A stretch of 64,000 bases of DNA from Blastococcus sp. URHD0036 (GTDB lineage: Bacteria; Actinomycetota; Actinomycetes; Mycobacteriales; Geodermatophilaceae): NCBI RefSeq assembly GCF_000701365.1, contig NZ_JNIK01000004.1, positions 1 to 64,000 on the forward strand, read 5' to 3'. Within the stretch, counting starts at the first letter, position 1; each line of letters opens with the position of its first letter. Under the pieces are notes generated by a model. The model saw only the letters and a list, made by a program, of their open reading frames with translations. It did no database searches and was not told the origin of the DNA. Position numbers and translations under genes: made by a program. Of the stretch, positions 32,354 to 42,513 are shown piece by piece.

Positions 32354-33989
32354 CACCGTCCCTGCCGTCGACGTCATGGCGGCCGACTCCACCGTCGGCG
32401 AGCCCGCGATCAACATCGCGATCTTCGGCTTCTTCGTGCTGATCACGCTGGTGATCACGTTCCGGGCCAGCCGCAACAACAAGACCGCCGCCGACTACTA
32501 CGCCGCCGGGCGCAACATCAGCGGCACCCAGAACGGCCTGGCGATCGCCGGGGACTACCTCTCGGCCGCGTCGTTCCTCGGGATCGCCGGGGCCATCGCG
32601 CTGTTCGGCTACGACGGCTTCCTCTACTCGATCGGCTTCCTGGTGGCCTGGCTCGTGGCCCTGCTGCTGGTCGCGGAGCTGCTGCGCAACACCGCCCGCT
32701 TCACGATGGCCGACGTCCTGGCCTTCCGGATGCGGCAGCGGCCGGTGCGCATGGCGGCGGCCATCTCCACGCTGGCGGTCTGCCTCTTCTACCTGGTGGC
32801 GCAGATGAGCGGCGCCGGCGGGCTGGTCACGCTGCTGCTGGGGATCGAGGGCGAGGCCGCGCAGGCGCTCGTCGTCGTCCTGGTCGGCGCGCTGATGATC
32901 ATCTACGTGCTGGTCGGCGGCATGCGCGGCACCACCTACGTGCAGATCATCAAGGCCTCGCTGCTCATCGCCGGCGCGCTGGTGATGACGCTGTGGGTGC
33001 TCGGCAAGTACGGGTTCAGCCTGTCCGCGCTGCTCGGCGGCGCGGCCGAGACGGCGTCGGAGCAGACGGCACCGGTCGACGTCCTCGCACCAGGCGCCCA
33101 GTACGGGGCCACCGGGACCTCGCAGCTGGACTTCGTCTCGCTCGGGCTCGCACTGGTCCTCGGGACGGCGGGCCTGCCGCACGTGCTCATGCGCTTCTAC
33201 ACCGTCCCGACGGCGAAGGACGCCCGGAAGTCGGTGGTCTGGGCCATCTGGCTGATCGGCATCTTCTACCTGTTCAGCCTGGTCATCGGGTACGGCGCGG
33301 GCGCGCTCGTGGGTGCCGACGAGATCGTCGGCGCACCCGGGGGGCAGAACTCCGCCGCGCCGCTGCTGGCGTTCGAGCTGGGTGGGAGCGTCCTGCTCGG
33401 CATCATCGCCGGCGTCGCGTTCGCCACGATCCTCGCCGTGGTGGCCGGGCTGACGATCACCGCGTCGGCGTCGTTCGCCCACGACATCTACGCCTCGGTG
33501 ATCAAGAAGGGCGAGGTGTCGCCCAACGGCGAGGTGCGGGTCGCCCGCATCACCGCCGTCGTGATCGGCGCGGTGGCCATCGGGCTGGGGATCCTCGCGC
33601 TGCAGGCCGGGCTGAACATCGCCTTCCTGGTGGCGCTGGCCTTCGCCGTCGCCGCCTCGGCCAACCTGCCGACGATCCTCTACACGCTGTTCTGGAAGCG
33701 GTTCACCACCCAGGGCGCGCTGTGGTCGATCTACGGCGGGCTGATCGCCTGTGTCGGGCTGATCGTCTTCTCGCCCGTGGTGTCGGGCGACCCGGCGGCG
33801 CTCTTCCCGGACGTCGACTTCGCCTGGTTCCCGCTGAAGAACCCGGGGATCGTCTCGATCCCGCTGTCGTTCTTCCTCGGGTGGCTGGGCACCGTGGTGT
33901 CCAAGGAGGCACCGGACACCGACAAGTACGCCGAGCTCGAGGTGCGGTCGCTGACCGGCATCGGGGCGGAGAAGGCCGTCCAGCACTAG
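32346..33989 (+). CDS. actP: cation/acetate symporter (SSS family)
   Basis: A 547-residue sodium-solute symporter with about 13 membrane spans. Family blocks are ADYYAAGRNISGTQNGLAIAGDYLSAASFLG near residue 50, LPHVLMRFYTVP near 280 and SFAHDIYAS near 375. It imports acetate or short monocarboxylates with cations. The GTG start lies inside the end of the DUF485 gene. A CRP-like site precedes the pair, as for the yjcH-actP genes of enterobacteria. Confidence 0.93.
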   Translation: MPDTVPAVDVMAADSTVGEPAINIAIFGFFVLITLVITFRASRNNKTAADYYAAGRNISGTQNGLAIAGDYLSAASFLGIAGAIALFGYDGFLYSIGFLVAWLVALLLVAELLRNTARFTMADVLAFRMRQRPVRMAAAISTLAVCLFYLVAQMSGAGGLVTLLLGIEGEAAQALVVVLVGALMIIYVLVGGMRGTTYVQIIKASLLIAGALVMTLWVLGKYGFSLSALLGGAAETASEQTAPVDVLAPGAQYGATGTSQLDFVSLGLALVLGTAGLPHVLMRFYTVPTAKDARKSVVWAIWLIGIFYLFSLVIGYGAGALVGADEIVGAPGGQNSAAPLLAFELGGSVLLGIIAGVAFATILAVVAGLTITASASFAHDIYASVIKKGEVSPNGEVRVARITAVVIGAVAIGLGILALQAGLNIAFLVALAFAVAASANLPTILYTLFWKRFTTQGALWSIYGGLIACVGLIVFSPVVSGDPAALFPDVDFAWFPLKNPGIVSIPLSFFLGWLGTVVSKEAPDTDKYAELEVRSLTGIGAEKAVQH

Positions 33990-33992
33990 CGG

Positions 33993-34020
33993 GTGGACCC
34001 CGGCGGGAGCCGGGGTCCAC
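33993..34020. terminator. bidirectional hairpin terminator
   Basis: Perfect 12-bp arms GTGGACCCCGGC around loop GGGA, filling the gap between the convergent symporter and PH-domain genes. Unlike families A and B, its sequence is not seen elsewhere in the window. Confidence 0.8.
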
Positions 34021-35481
34021 CTATCCGGCCAGGGTGCCGGCCCAGTCCGAGGACGCCGCCCGCGTGAAGGGGGCGACGTCCTCGGCGGCCAGGTCGACCG
34101 CCGAGTAGGCGCCGCTGCCGGCCCCCACGCAGGCGACCACCGTGGCGACGCCGGCCCGGCGCTGGAACGGTGACTGCCGCACCTGCCAGCTCACCACCGC
34201 ACGCCGCTGCAGCACCGCCTTCTCCTGCACCACCCACCCGCGCCGGACGGCGAACGAGCGGGGACCCGCCGCGTGCCCCAGCGCGGCGTAGCGGCCGAGC
34301 CCGACCGGCACGCCGAGCAGCAGCAGCACGATCCCGACGGCGAGGACCGGCCACCACCCCGCCAGCACCGCGCCGACCGCCGCGGCGGTCGTGACGACCG
34401 CGCCGGGAGTCATCGCCCGCACCACCTGCCGACGGCGGGCCGCGGCCGGGTGCCGGCGCAGCGGCCCCGGGTCCTCGACGAGCTGCGCGGCGAGTGCGTC
34501 GGCGCGGTCCCGCGGGCCGAGGGGCAGCAACTGGCCCCGGCGCTGGGCGTCCCCGAGCCCGGTGACCAGCGCACTCACCCGGGCCGCGCCGGCCCAGCGC
34601 AGGCCGAGCCCCGCCGAGACCGTCACCCCTCGGATGCGGTCGACCTCCAGCTCGGTGTGCCGGCGGGTGACCAGCCCGCGGTCGGCGACGAGGGCGCCCC
34701 CGCGGCGGACCAGCCGGAAGCCCCAGTTCACGACCGCGGCCCCCGCCACCGCACCGAGGGCCAGGAGCACGAGCACGGCCGCCGCCGCGAGCAGTCCCGC
34801 CGTCCAGCCGCTGAGCTGGACGCCGTCCACGTCGGGGCGCAGGTCCCGCGGCAGCTCGTCGAGGAGCCGGAACAGCGCGCCCACCGCGGCGACCGGGACG
34901 GCGAGGTAGCTGCCGGCCAGCGGGGCGTAGAGCAGCCAGCGGGGGTCGAAGCGGGCGAGCTCCTCCTCGGCCGGGGGCTCCGCGGCCGGTGCGGCGCCGG
35001 CCGCGTCGGCGGTCGCGCCGGACCGGCGGGAGAGCAGCCCGGCGCGCAACCGCTCGCCCTCGGCGCTGGTCACGCCGTCGACCAGCACCTCCTCGCCCTC
35101 TCCGGTCGTCGCCCCCGCCGCGGCGTCGATCCGCACGCGCACGACGCCCAGCAGCCGGTGCAGCAGCGGCGCCTCGACCTCCACGCCGCGGATGCGGTCC
35201 CGCGGGACGGTGCGCACCGAGCGGGCCAGGAGGCCGCGGGTGACCACCACCGACGTCGGCCCGTCGGTGTAGCCGAACCGCCACCAGGCGAGCGCCGCCG
35301 AGGTCGCTGACAGCAGCGTCACCGCGAGGACGAGGGCCGCGACCGTCGTCAGCCCGCTGTCGAAGCCGATGGCGGCGCCGACCGGCAGCGCGATCGGCAC
35401 CCACTGCCGGGCCTGCTTGAAGGTGACCGTGTGCAGCAGGACCACCCGCGGGGAGGTCCGCTGCACGACGGGCCCAGTCAT
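34021..35481 (-). CDS. bacterial PH domain membrane protein (YdbT-like)
   Basis: A 486-residue membrane protein with three bPH2 (DUF304) domains, each after a pair of spans: near residues 75-140 (GLLARSVRTVPRDRIRGVEV), 265-330 (GLVTRRHTELEVDRIRGVTV) and 405-470 (GWVVQEKAVLQRRAVVSWQV). The repeated motif is turn, basic residues, R/Q-I/V. The function of these proteins is not settled. The ATG overlaps the stop of the gene before it, another PH-domain protein, a frequent pairing (YdbS-YdbT). Confidence 0.9.
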   Translation of the reverse strand: MTGPVVQRTSPRVVLLHTVTFKQARQWVPIALPVGAAIGFDSGLTTVAALVLAVTLLSATSAALAWWRFGYTDGPTSVVVTRGLLARSVRTVPRDRIRGVEVEAPLLHRLLGVVRVRIDAAAGATTGEGEEVLVDGVTSAEGERLRAGLLSRRSGATADAAGAAPAAEPPAEEELARFDPRWLLYAPLAGSYLAVPVAAVGALFRLLDELPRDLRPDVDGVQLSGWTAGLLAAAAVLVLLALGAVAGAAVVNWGFRLVRRGGALVADRGLVTRRHTELEVDRIRGVTVSAGLGLRWAGAARVSALVTGLGDAQRRGQLLPLGPRDRADALAAQLVEDPGPLRRHPAAARRRQVVRAMTPGAVVTTAAAVGAVLAGWWPVLAVGIVLLLLGVPVGLGRYAALGHAAGPRSFAVRRGWVVQEKAVLQRRAVVSWQVRQSPFQRRAGVATVVACVGAGSGAYSAVDLAAEDVAPFTRAASSDWAGTLAG

Positions 35482-35990
35482 GTGGCCTCGTCGCGGACCT
35501 GCTCCGCCCGGTGCACCAGGTCGGCGGCGACCCGTTCCGCCACGTCGGCCGGCAGGTGCCGGACCCGGACCGTGCCGCTGGACGAGGCGGTGAGGACGGC
35601 GATCGTCGCCAGGCCGTAGAGCTGCTGGACCGCGCCGCGCGTCACGTCGACGGTCTGGATCCGGCTGATCGGCACCAGGGTCCAGGTCCGGGTCAGCCAG
35701 CCGGAGACCGCGTAGACCGCCTCCCCGGTGACCTCCCAGCGGTGCACCCGGTACCGGATGCGGGGCTCGAGGCCGATCGCGACTCCCGCGTAGAGCACCA
35801 GCAGGACCGGCCCCACCCACGGCAGGAGCGACAGCGGCAGGTCGTCGGTGGGCAGGAGCAGCAGGGCGGGCACGAGCAGCGCGGCCCACAGCAGCGTGCC
35901 GAGCACTCCCTGGGTCACCCACAGCCCGATGGCCGACCGCGACACCGGCCAGGCCGGCTCACGGACCGGGGAGCTGCTGGGGGCGGTCAT
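35478..35990 (-). CDS. bacterial PH domain membrane protein (YdbS-like)
   Basis: A 170-residue protein with two spans (about residues 22-45 and 54-74) and one bPH2 domain (about 80-150, GWLTRTWTLVPISRIQTVDV). It is the upstream partner of the three-domain protein and overlaps it by 4 nt. ATG 35990 has GAGG nine nt upstream; ATG 35999 is also in frame. Divergent from the rhodanese gene. Confidence 0.88.
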   Translation of the reverse strand: MTAPSSSPVREPAWPVSRSAIGLWVTQGVLGTLLWAALLVPALLLLPTDDLPLSLLPWVGPVLLVLYAGVAIGLEPRIRYRVHRWEVTGEAVYAVSGWLTRTWTLVPISRIQTVDVTRGAVQQLYGLATIAVLTASSSGTVRVRHLPADVAERVAADLVHRAEQVRDEAT

Positions 35991-36044
35991 CGCGGCCATC
36001 CTCGCAGGCGGGAGCGCCCCTGCCCGCGTGGGACGATGGACGTC

Positions 36045-36377
36045 GTGATGCCGCAGCAGATCCCCACCGTGTCCGCCGCCGAGCTCCCCGAGGACGCCGT
36101 CGTCCTGGACGTCCGCGAGGACGACGAGTGGGTGCACGGGCACGTCGAGGGCGCGACCCACATCCCGATGGGGCAGGTGCCGGCCCGGCTGGACGACGTC
36201 CCCGAGGCCGACACCCTGTATGTGATGTGCCGGGGCGGCGGACGGTCCGCGCGGGTCGCCGCGTGGCTGAACCAGAACGGCTACGACGCGGTGAACGTCG
36301 GCGGCGGGATGGGCGAGTGGGAGGCGGCCGGCCGGCCCATGGTCAGCGAGACCGGCCAGCCCCCCTTCGTGCGCTGA
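36045..36377 (+). CDS. rhodanese-like domain protein
   Basis: A single-domain rhodanese of about 110 residues. The catalytic loop is intact: the cysteine of YVMCRGGGRSARVA is followed by GYDAVNVGGGMGEWEAAGRP, the usual C-terminal block. It probably moves sulfane sulfur to an unknown acceptor. GTG 36045 (read VMPQQIPTVSA) lies seven nt after GACGAT; ATG 36048 and ATG 36036 are alternatives in the same frame. Confidence 0.9.
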   Translation: MMPQQIPTVSAAELPEDAVVLDVREDDEWVHGHVEGATHIPMGQVPARLDDVPEADTLYVMCRGGGRSARVAAWLNQNGYDAVNVGGGMGEWEAAGRPMVSETGQPPFVR

Positions 36378-36379
36378 GC

Positions 36380-36418
36380 GGAGTGCCAGAGCGCAGGAAT
36401 CCTGCGCTCTGGCACTCC
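36380..36418. repeat. 39-nt palindromic repeat, family B, copy 2
   Basis: Perfect 18-bp arms beginning GGAGTGCCAGAGCGCAGG around loop AAT, located exactly between two convergent genes (stops at 36377 and 36421). Both arms changed together relative to the copy at 28702 (CGAC versus CCAG), so the pairing is conserved. Confidence 0.88.
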
Positions 36419-36420
36419 AC

Positions 36421-38037
<1,617 letters not shown>

Positions 38038-38119
38038 GGCGTGATCGTGCCAGTGACGGCCGCCACCTTCTACCCGTGGGTAGCGGAGGACGATGGCTTC
38101 CTGCGATGGGAGGTGCCCC

Positions 38120-39256
38120 GTGCGGCTCCTGGTCACGAGCGTCCCCGGCCTGGGACATCTGCACCCCGTCCTGCCGCTGGCGCTCGCCGCCGCGGCGGCC
38201 GGACACGAGGTGCTCGTGGCGACGGGTGCCGACCGGATCGGCTGGGTCCGGGAGTGCGGCTGCGAGGCCGTGGCCGCGGGCTCGGCTTACCGCGAGATCT
38301 CCGGGCAGGCGGACGTGCGCGGTCTCGACGGCGTCGAGCGGGCGACGCAGATGTTCACCACCATCGCCGTCCCGCCCCTCGCCGAGGACCTCCTCGAGCT
38401 CGTGGACGACTGGCGGCCCGATGTCCTGCTGCACGAGGAGGGTGAGTACGCCGCACCCCTGGTGGCGGCGCTGTGCGGGTTGCCGTGCGTCACCCAGAGC
38501 TGGTCCGCGCCGGCGCGCACGGTGGCCGGGCGCGCGCTCCTCCAGGGACCGCTCCAGGCGGTCTGGCGGCGGTTCGGGGCCGGTGGGACGGCCGGGCAGG
38601 TGGGCTCCCTGTATCTCGACGCCTGCCCACCGCCGCTGCAGGTGGCCGACGTCGCGGTGGTCGGCGCCCGAGTCGTCGCCGTCCACCCGACCGGCTTCGA
38701 CGGGCCGCCGGAGCCGGTACACGGGTGGCTGGAGTCCCTCCCGCGCCCAGCGGCCTACCTCACGCTGGGCACGGTGCCGCGGTTCTGCCGGCCCGATCTG
38801 CTCCAGCGCCTCGTCGACGCGGTCGCCGCCGTCGTCCCCGGCGTGGTCGTCACCACCGGGCCGCACCCGCCCGACGTCCTGCGCACTTCCTCCCCGGACG
38901 TGCACGCTGCGCAGTACCTGCGCCAGTCCGCCGTCCTGCCGCACGTGGACGCCGTGGTCTCCCACGCCGGGGCGGGGACGACCGCCGGCGCGTTGCTGAA
39001 CGGTGTCCCGCTCCTCCTGCTGCCAGCCGGGACACCCAGCCAGCAGGCCGGGGCGGCGCGCGTGGCCGCCGCCGGTCTCGGCCTGCGCCTCGCGTGGGCC
39101 GACGCCAGCCCCGGCCGGCTGCGCGCGGCCGTCGCCGAGTTGCTGAGCCGGGCCGACCTGCGGAGCGCGGCGTCCCGGGCACGCGAGGACCTGGACCGTC
39201 TGCCCCGCCCGGCGCAGGTCGTGCCGCTCGTCGAGGCGCTCTCGGTCAGGGCGTGA
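38120..39256 (+). CDS. glycosyltransferase, GT1/MGT type
   Basis: A 378-residue GT-B transferase like macrolide glycosyltransferases. The N-terminal half starts VRLLVTSVPGLGHLHPVLPLA with the catalytic-type histidine, and the donor loop region is SHAGAGTTAGALLNGVPLLLLP followed by TPSQQAGAARV. The nucleotide sugar and acceptor are unknown. GTG 38120 has GGGAGG upstream; ATG 38093 is in frame but lacks family sequence. It overlaps the facing P450 gene by 11 nt. Confidence 0.9.
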   Translation: MRLLVTSVPGLGHLHPVLPLALAAAAAGHEVLVATGADRIGWVRECGCEAVAAGSAYREISGQADVRGLDGVERATQMFTTIAVPPLAEDLLELVDDWRPDVLLHEEGEYAAPLVAALCGLPCVTQSWSAPARTVAGRALLQGPLQAVWRRFGAGGTAGQVGSLYLDACPPPLQVADVAVVGARVVAVHPTGFDGPPEPVHGWLESLPRPAAYLTLGTVPRFCRPDLLQRLVDAVAAVVPGVVVTTGPHPPDVLRTSSPDVHAAQYLRQSAVLPHVDAVVSHAGAGTTAGALLNGVPLLLLPAGTPSQQAGAARVAAAGLGLRLAWADASPGRLRAAVAELLSRADLRSAASRAREDLDRLPRPAQVVPLVEALSVRA

Positions 39257-40442
39257 GGACGACGGGCAGCTCGGCCAGCCCGCGGATGACGAACTCCGGA
39301 CGGCGGCGCGGCGGGTACCCCAGCTCCAGCCGCGAGGTGCGCGACAGCAGCGCACCGAAGGTGGCCTGCAGCTCGACGCGGGCCAGCGGAGCGCCGATGC
39401 AGAAGTGCACGCCCGCGCCGAAGGAGATCTGCGGGTTGGGCGTGCGGCCCACGTCGAGGCCGTCCGGGTCGGCGAACACGGCCGGGTCGCGGTTGGCGCT
39501 GCCGAGCAGCGCGGCGATCTTCTGCCCCTGCTCGACGGTCACGCCGCCGATCTCGACGTCGTCGGTGGCGGTGCGCTCGAACAGCTGCAGCGGGGAGTCG
39601 AAGCGCATGAGCTCCTCGACCGCCGTGGGCAGCAGCCCGGGGTCCGCGCGCAGGCGGGCCAGCTGCTCGGGGTGCTCCAGCAGCGCCAGCAGGCCGTTGC
39701 CGGAGACGTTGACGGTCGCCTCGTGCCCGGCGTTGAGCAGCAGGATGCAGGTGGTGACCAGCTCGTCCTCGGTGAGCCGGTCGCCGTCGGTGTCCCGGAC
39801 CGACACGAGGTGGGAGAGCAGGTCCTCGCCCGGCTCCCGCCGGCGCTCGGCGGCCAGGTCCCGGAGGTAGGCGACGAACTCGGCGGCGGCCCGCTCGGCG
39901 GCGTCCTCCACGGCCGTCGTCCGGCCGTACTCGTACATCTTCACGATCGCGTTGGACCACGGCCGCAGCAGCGGCCGGTCGACCGGCGGCACCCCGAGCA
40001 GCTCGGCGATCACCGCGACCGGCAGCTCCTCGGCCATGCCCGAGAGGACGTCGACGGGCTCCGCGCCGGCGGAGCGCTCGACCAGCCGGTCGACCAGCTC
40101 GCCGGCCAGCTCCTGCACCCACGGCCGCAGCCGCTCGACGTGCCCGCGGGCGAACGCGGTGCTGATCAGCCGGCGCAGCCGGGTGTGGTCGGGCGGCTCC
40201 ATCTCGAGGATGGCGTTGCGGTGGATGAGGTTGAACGCCCCGAACCGCTCACCCGGCTCCTTGTCCCGCCAGATGCGGCCGAGGCGGCGGTCGCGGAGGA
40301 CGGCGCCGGCCTCGGCGTGGCTGAACGCCAGCCAGAGCCCCAGGCCGTCGTGCCACTGCACCGGCGCCTGCGCCCGGGCTGCCGCGAACGCCGGATAGGG
40401 GTCGGCGACCACCGTCGGGTCGGTGAGGTCGAGCGGAGTCAC
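39246..40442 (-). CDS. cytochrome P450
   Basis: A 398-residue bacterial class I P450. The I-helix LLNAGHEATVN holds the oxygen-activating acid/threonine pair (normally AGxET; here HEAT), the ExxR motif is EELMR, and the haem loop is FGAGVHFCIGAPLAR. Substrate unknown; such enzymes need a ferredoxin partner, not seen nearby. The GTG start follows TAGGCT by six bases. It ends 11 nt inside the facing glycosyltransferase gene. Confidence 0.95.
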   Translation of the reverse strand: MTPLDLTDPTVVADPYPAFAAARAQAPVQWHDGLGLWLAFSHAEAGAVLRDRRLGRIWRDKEPGERFGAFNLIHRNAILEMEPPDHTRLRRLISTAFARGHVERLRPWVQELAGELVDRLVERSAGAEPVDVLSGMAEELPVAVIAELLGVPPVDRPLLRPWSNAIVKMYEYGRTTAVEDAAERAAAEFVAYLRDLAAERRREPGEDLLSHLVSVRDTDGDRLTEDELVTTCILLLNAGHEATVNVSGNGLLALLEHPEQLARLRADPGLLPTAVEELMRFDSPLQLFERTATDDVEIGGVTVEQGQKIAALLGSANRDPAVFADPDGLDVGRTPNPQISFGAGVHFCIGAPLARVELQATFGALLSRTSRLELGYPPRRRPEFVIRGLAELPVVLTP

Positions 40443-40448
40443 GACGGG

Positions 40449-40474
40449 AGCCTAGGAGCGGGGGTCCCTAGGCT
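40449..40474. promoter_or_regulatory. symmetrical divergent leaderless promoter
   Basis: AGCCTAGG and CCTAGGCT form an inverted repeat in the 38-bp gap between the P450 and SEC-C genes. Read outward on each strand it gives TAGGCT, exactly six bases, then the start codon (GTG on minus, ATG on plus). TAGGCT fits the TANNNT -10 box, so both transcripts should begin at or next to their start codons. Confidence 0.65.
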
Positions 40475-40480
40475 GGACCC

Positions 40481-41419
40481 ATGGCCCGCTCCACGACCCG
40501 CCGCAAGCCCACCGCCGCCCCCGCCGCCGGGGGCGAGGTCAACCCCAAGGCACCGTGCCCGTGCGGCTCCGGCCGCCGCTACAAGCACTGCCACGGCTCG
40601 GGCTACGCCCCGCCGGTCACCCGGCCCTTCGAGGGCCTGCCCGGCGAGGCCCACTGGGTGGCGCTGCGCGAGCTGGTGCCGGCCGCGACCGTGCCGCTGA
40701 AGACCGCGGACGGCCGCGACGTGACCCTGGCCAGCGTGCTGCCCGGCGGTGCGCCGGCGCTCGTGCGCGCCAACGGCGAGATCCTCCTCGGCGTCCAGCT
40801 GCCCACCTCGTCCGACGACGTCAGCCGCGACCTCGGCACCGCCCTGGCCGCCGCCCTCGAGGCGCCGAAGGGCGCGCCGGTCGACCCGGGCCCGGTCGGT
40901 GCCGCGGGCTCCGCCGGACCGCGGCTGCAGGAGCTGCTCGACCTCGACGCGCCGTTCGAGGTGACCGTGCACGACGACTTCGCCTTCTGGCTGGAGGGTT
41001 CCGACCCCTCGCCGGCCGCGCAGGCGGGGCTGGAGCAGGCCAACCAGGCCGTGCTCCCCACGGTGCTGCTGCCCGGTCTGGGCGCGGCCTACTGGGTGCG
41101 GCCCAGCAGTGAGCGGGCGCACCTGCGCTGGGTGCGCCCGGAGCCGGAGGAGCCGCTGCTCGACGCGCTGGCGCGGCTCTCGGCGTCCGAGCAGATCCTG
41201 CTCGGCGAGGGCACCCGCTACGCCGGCGCCTTCCGTGCGCACGGGCTCGTCGTCCCGGTGTGGGACCTCCCGGCCGACGCGCTCGCCGACGACTGGACCG
41301 ACGCCGCGACCGACTTCCAGGCGCGGCTGGAGGAGGCACTGACGGTCACCGACCCGCTGACCGCCGACGAGCGGCGCGCCCGGGCCGGGCTGATCTCCCG
41401 GCAGATCACGCTGCGCTGA
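40481..41419 (+). CDS. SEC-C motif protein (DUF5926-like)
   Basis: A 312-residue protein with an N-terminal SEC-C zinc motif (residues about 24-40, APCPCGSGRRYKHCHG) and a long conserved remainder typical of the actinobacterial DUF5926 family. SEC-C motifs bind zinc and often contact ribosomes or SecB, but the role here is unknown. The ATG lies six bases after TAGGCT. Confidence 0.88.
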   Translation: MARSTTRRKPTAAPAAGGEVNPKAPCPCGSGRRYKHCHGSGYAPPVTRPFEGLPGEAHWVALRELVPAATVPLKTADGRDVTLASVLPGGAPALVRANGEILLGVQLPTSSDDVSRDLGTALAAALEAPKGAPVDPGPVGAAGSAGPRLQELLDLDAPFEVTVHDDFAFWLEGSDPSPAAQAGLEQANQAVLPTVLLPGLGAAYWVRPSSERAHLRWVRPEPEEPLLDALARLSASEQILLGEGTRYAGAFRAHGLVVPVWDLPADALADDWTDAATDFQARLEEALTVTDPLTADERRARAGLISRQITLR

Positions 41420-41430
41420 CCGCGCAGATC

Positions 41431-41459
41431 AGCGCCGCCCCCGGGTAGGGGGCGGCGCT
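41431..41459. terminator. hairpin terminator 1 after the SEC-C gene
   Basis: Perfect 12-bp arms AGCGCCGCCCCC around loop GGGTA, starting 12 nt after the SEC-C stop codon. Confidence 0.75.
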
Positions 41460-41497
41460 GCTCCGTCTCTGCCCAGCATGGTGGGCAGAGACGGAGC
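41460..41497. terminator. hairpin terminator 2, facing the surface protein gene
   Basis: Perfect 16-bp arms GCTCCGTCTCTGCCCA around loop GCATGG, directly abutting the first hairpin and 15 nt from the stop of the leftward gene. The pair probably serves the two convergent genes separately. Confidence 0.75.
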
Positions 41498-41511
41498 GTG
41501 GCCGGAGCAGG

Positions 41512-42395
41512 TCAGGCGTCGGTGTCGACCCGGCGGCGGCCCAGGAGCGTCAGGCCGGTGCCCAGGCCGAGGGCGAGGAGCCCACCGGCGAGGTAGGGCT
41601 TCGGCTCCGTGCCGGTGTAGGCGACTGACCGCTCCCGGCCGGGGTCGTGTGCGCCACCGGGGCGGCCGCCGGAAGCGGCTGGGGCTGCGGCTGGGCGACG
41701 GGGTGCGCCGCCGCGGGCTGGGGCTGCGGCGCCGGGATCGGCGCCGGGGCGGGCGCACCCGGGACGAGCGCGCACAGCTGACCGATGAGGCCGGTCAGGG
41801 GAGCTGGGTCGACGCCGAGGGTGTCGGCACCGTCCTCGATCAGGCCGATCAGCGCCTGGCACCCGGCGGCCGGGTCGGTGAGCGACGGCAGCTGGGCCAG
41901 CAGCCCCTCGAGGAGCTCCTGGAGCTCGGCCAGCGGGTCGGCCTCGGCCAGCTCGCACAGCTGGCCCACGAGACCGCCCAGCCCGGACCCCACGGGCGCC
42001 GGGATCAGTGCGACGCCCGACTCGAGCTGCTCGCACAGGACCACGGCCGGGTTCGGCTCGTCGGCCGCGGCGACCTCGGCCGGCTGCTGGGGGGACTGCT
42101 GCGGCTGGACCGGTGCCTGGCCGGCGGCCTGCTGGCTGCCGGTCCCGAGCGGCAGGCCGAGCGGCACGCCGGGGGTGGGCGCCGTGCGCTCGCTGCCCTC
42201 GGTCACGGCGCCGGGCGCGGGGAGTGCCGGCGACTGCGGCGCCGGGGGCAGGCAGGCGGCCAGGTCGCCCCGGCTCAGTCCGGCGACGCAGCCCGACAGC
42301 GGATCACCCACGTCGGCGGACGCGGCGGTGGGCGCGAGGAGCAGCGCGCCGGACGCGGTCACGAGGGCGAGCAGCAGGCGAGATCGACGGAACAC
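41512..42395 (-). CDS. secreted wall-anchored protein, broken by a frameshift
   Basis: The first part (42395 to about 41640) has a signal peptide (residues 1-27, MFRRSRLLLALVTASGALLL), a Pro/Gln-rich region and a cysteine-containing helical domain with PAAGCQALIGLIEDGAD and GLIGQLCALVPG. A sorting signal then appears in the next frame: SVAYTGTEPKPYLAGGLLA, a hydrophobic helix and GRRRVDTDA, ending at 41512. The first frame instead runs on to a stop at 41550 in low-complexity sequence. A single-base error or mutation near 41620-41645 would explain this. VAYTG resembles the LAXTG signal of class E sortases. Function unknown. Confidence 0.7.
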
Positions 42396-42513
42396 GGGTC
42401 CCCCGGGGGATCGGCACGATGTGGCGCGGTGTCCTACGAGCCAGGGACGGCGAGGTCACGCACCGCTCCGGCGCACCCGCGCGCCGCCACGCAGGGTGAC
42501 GGATCGGTCCGCT

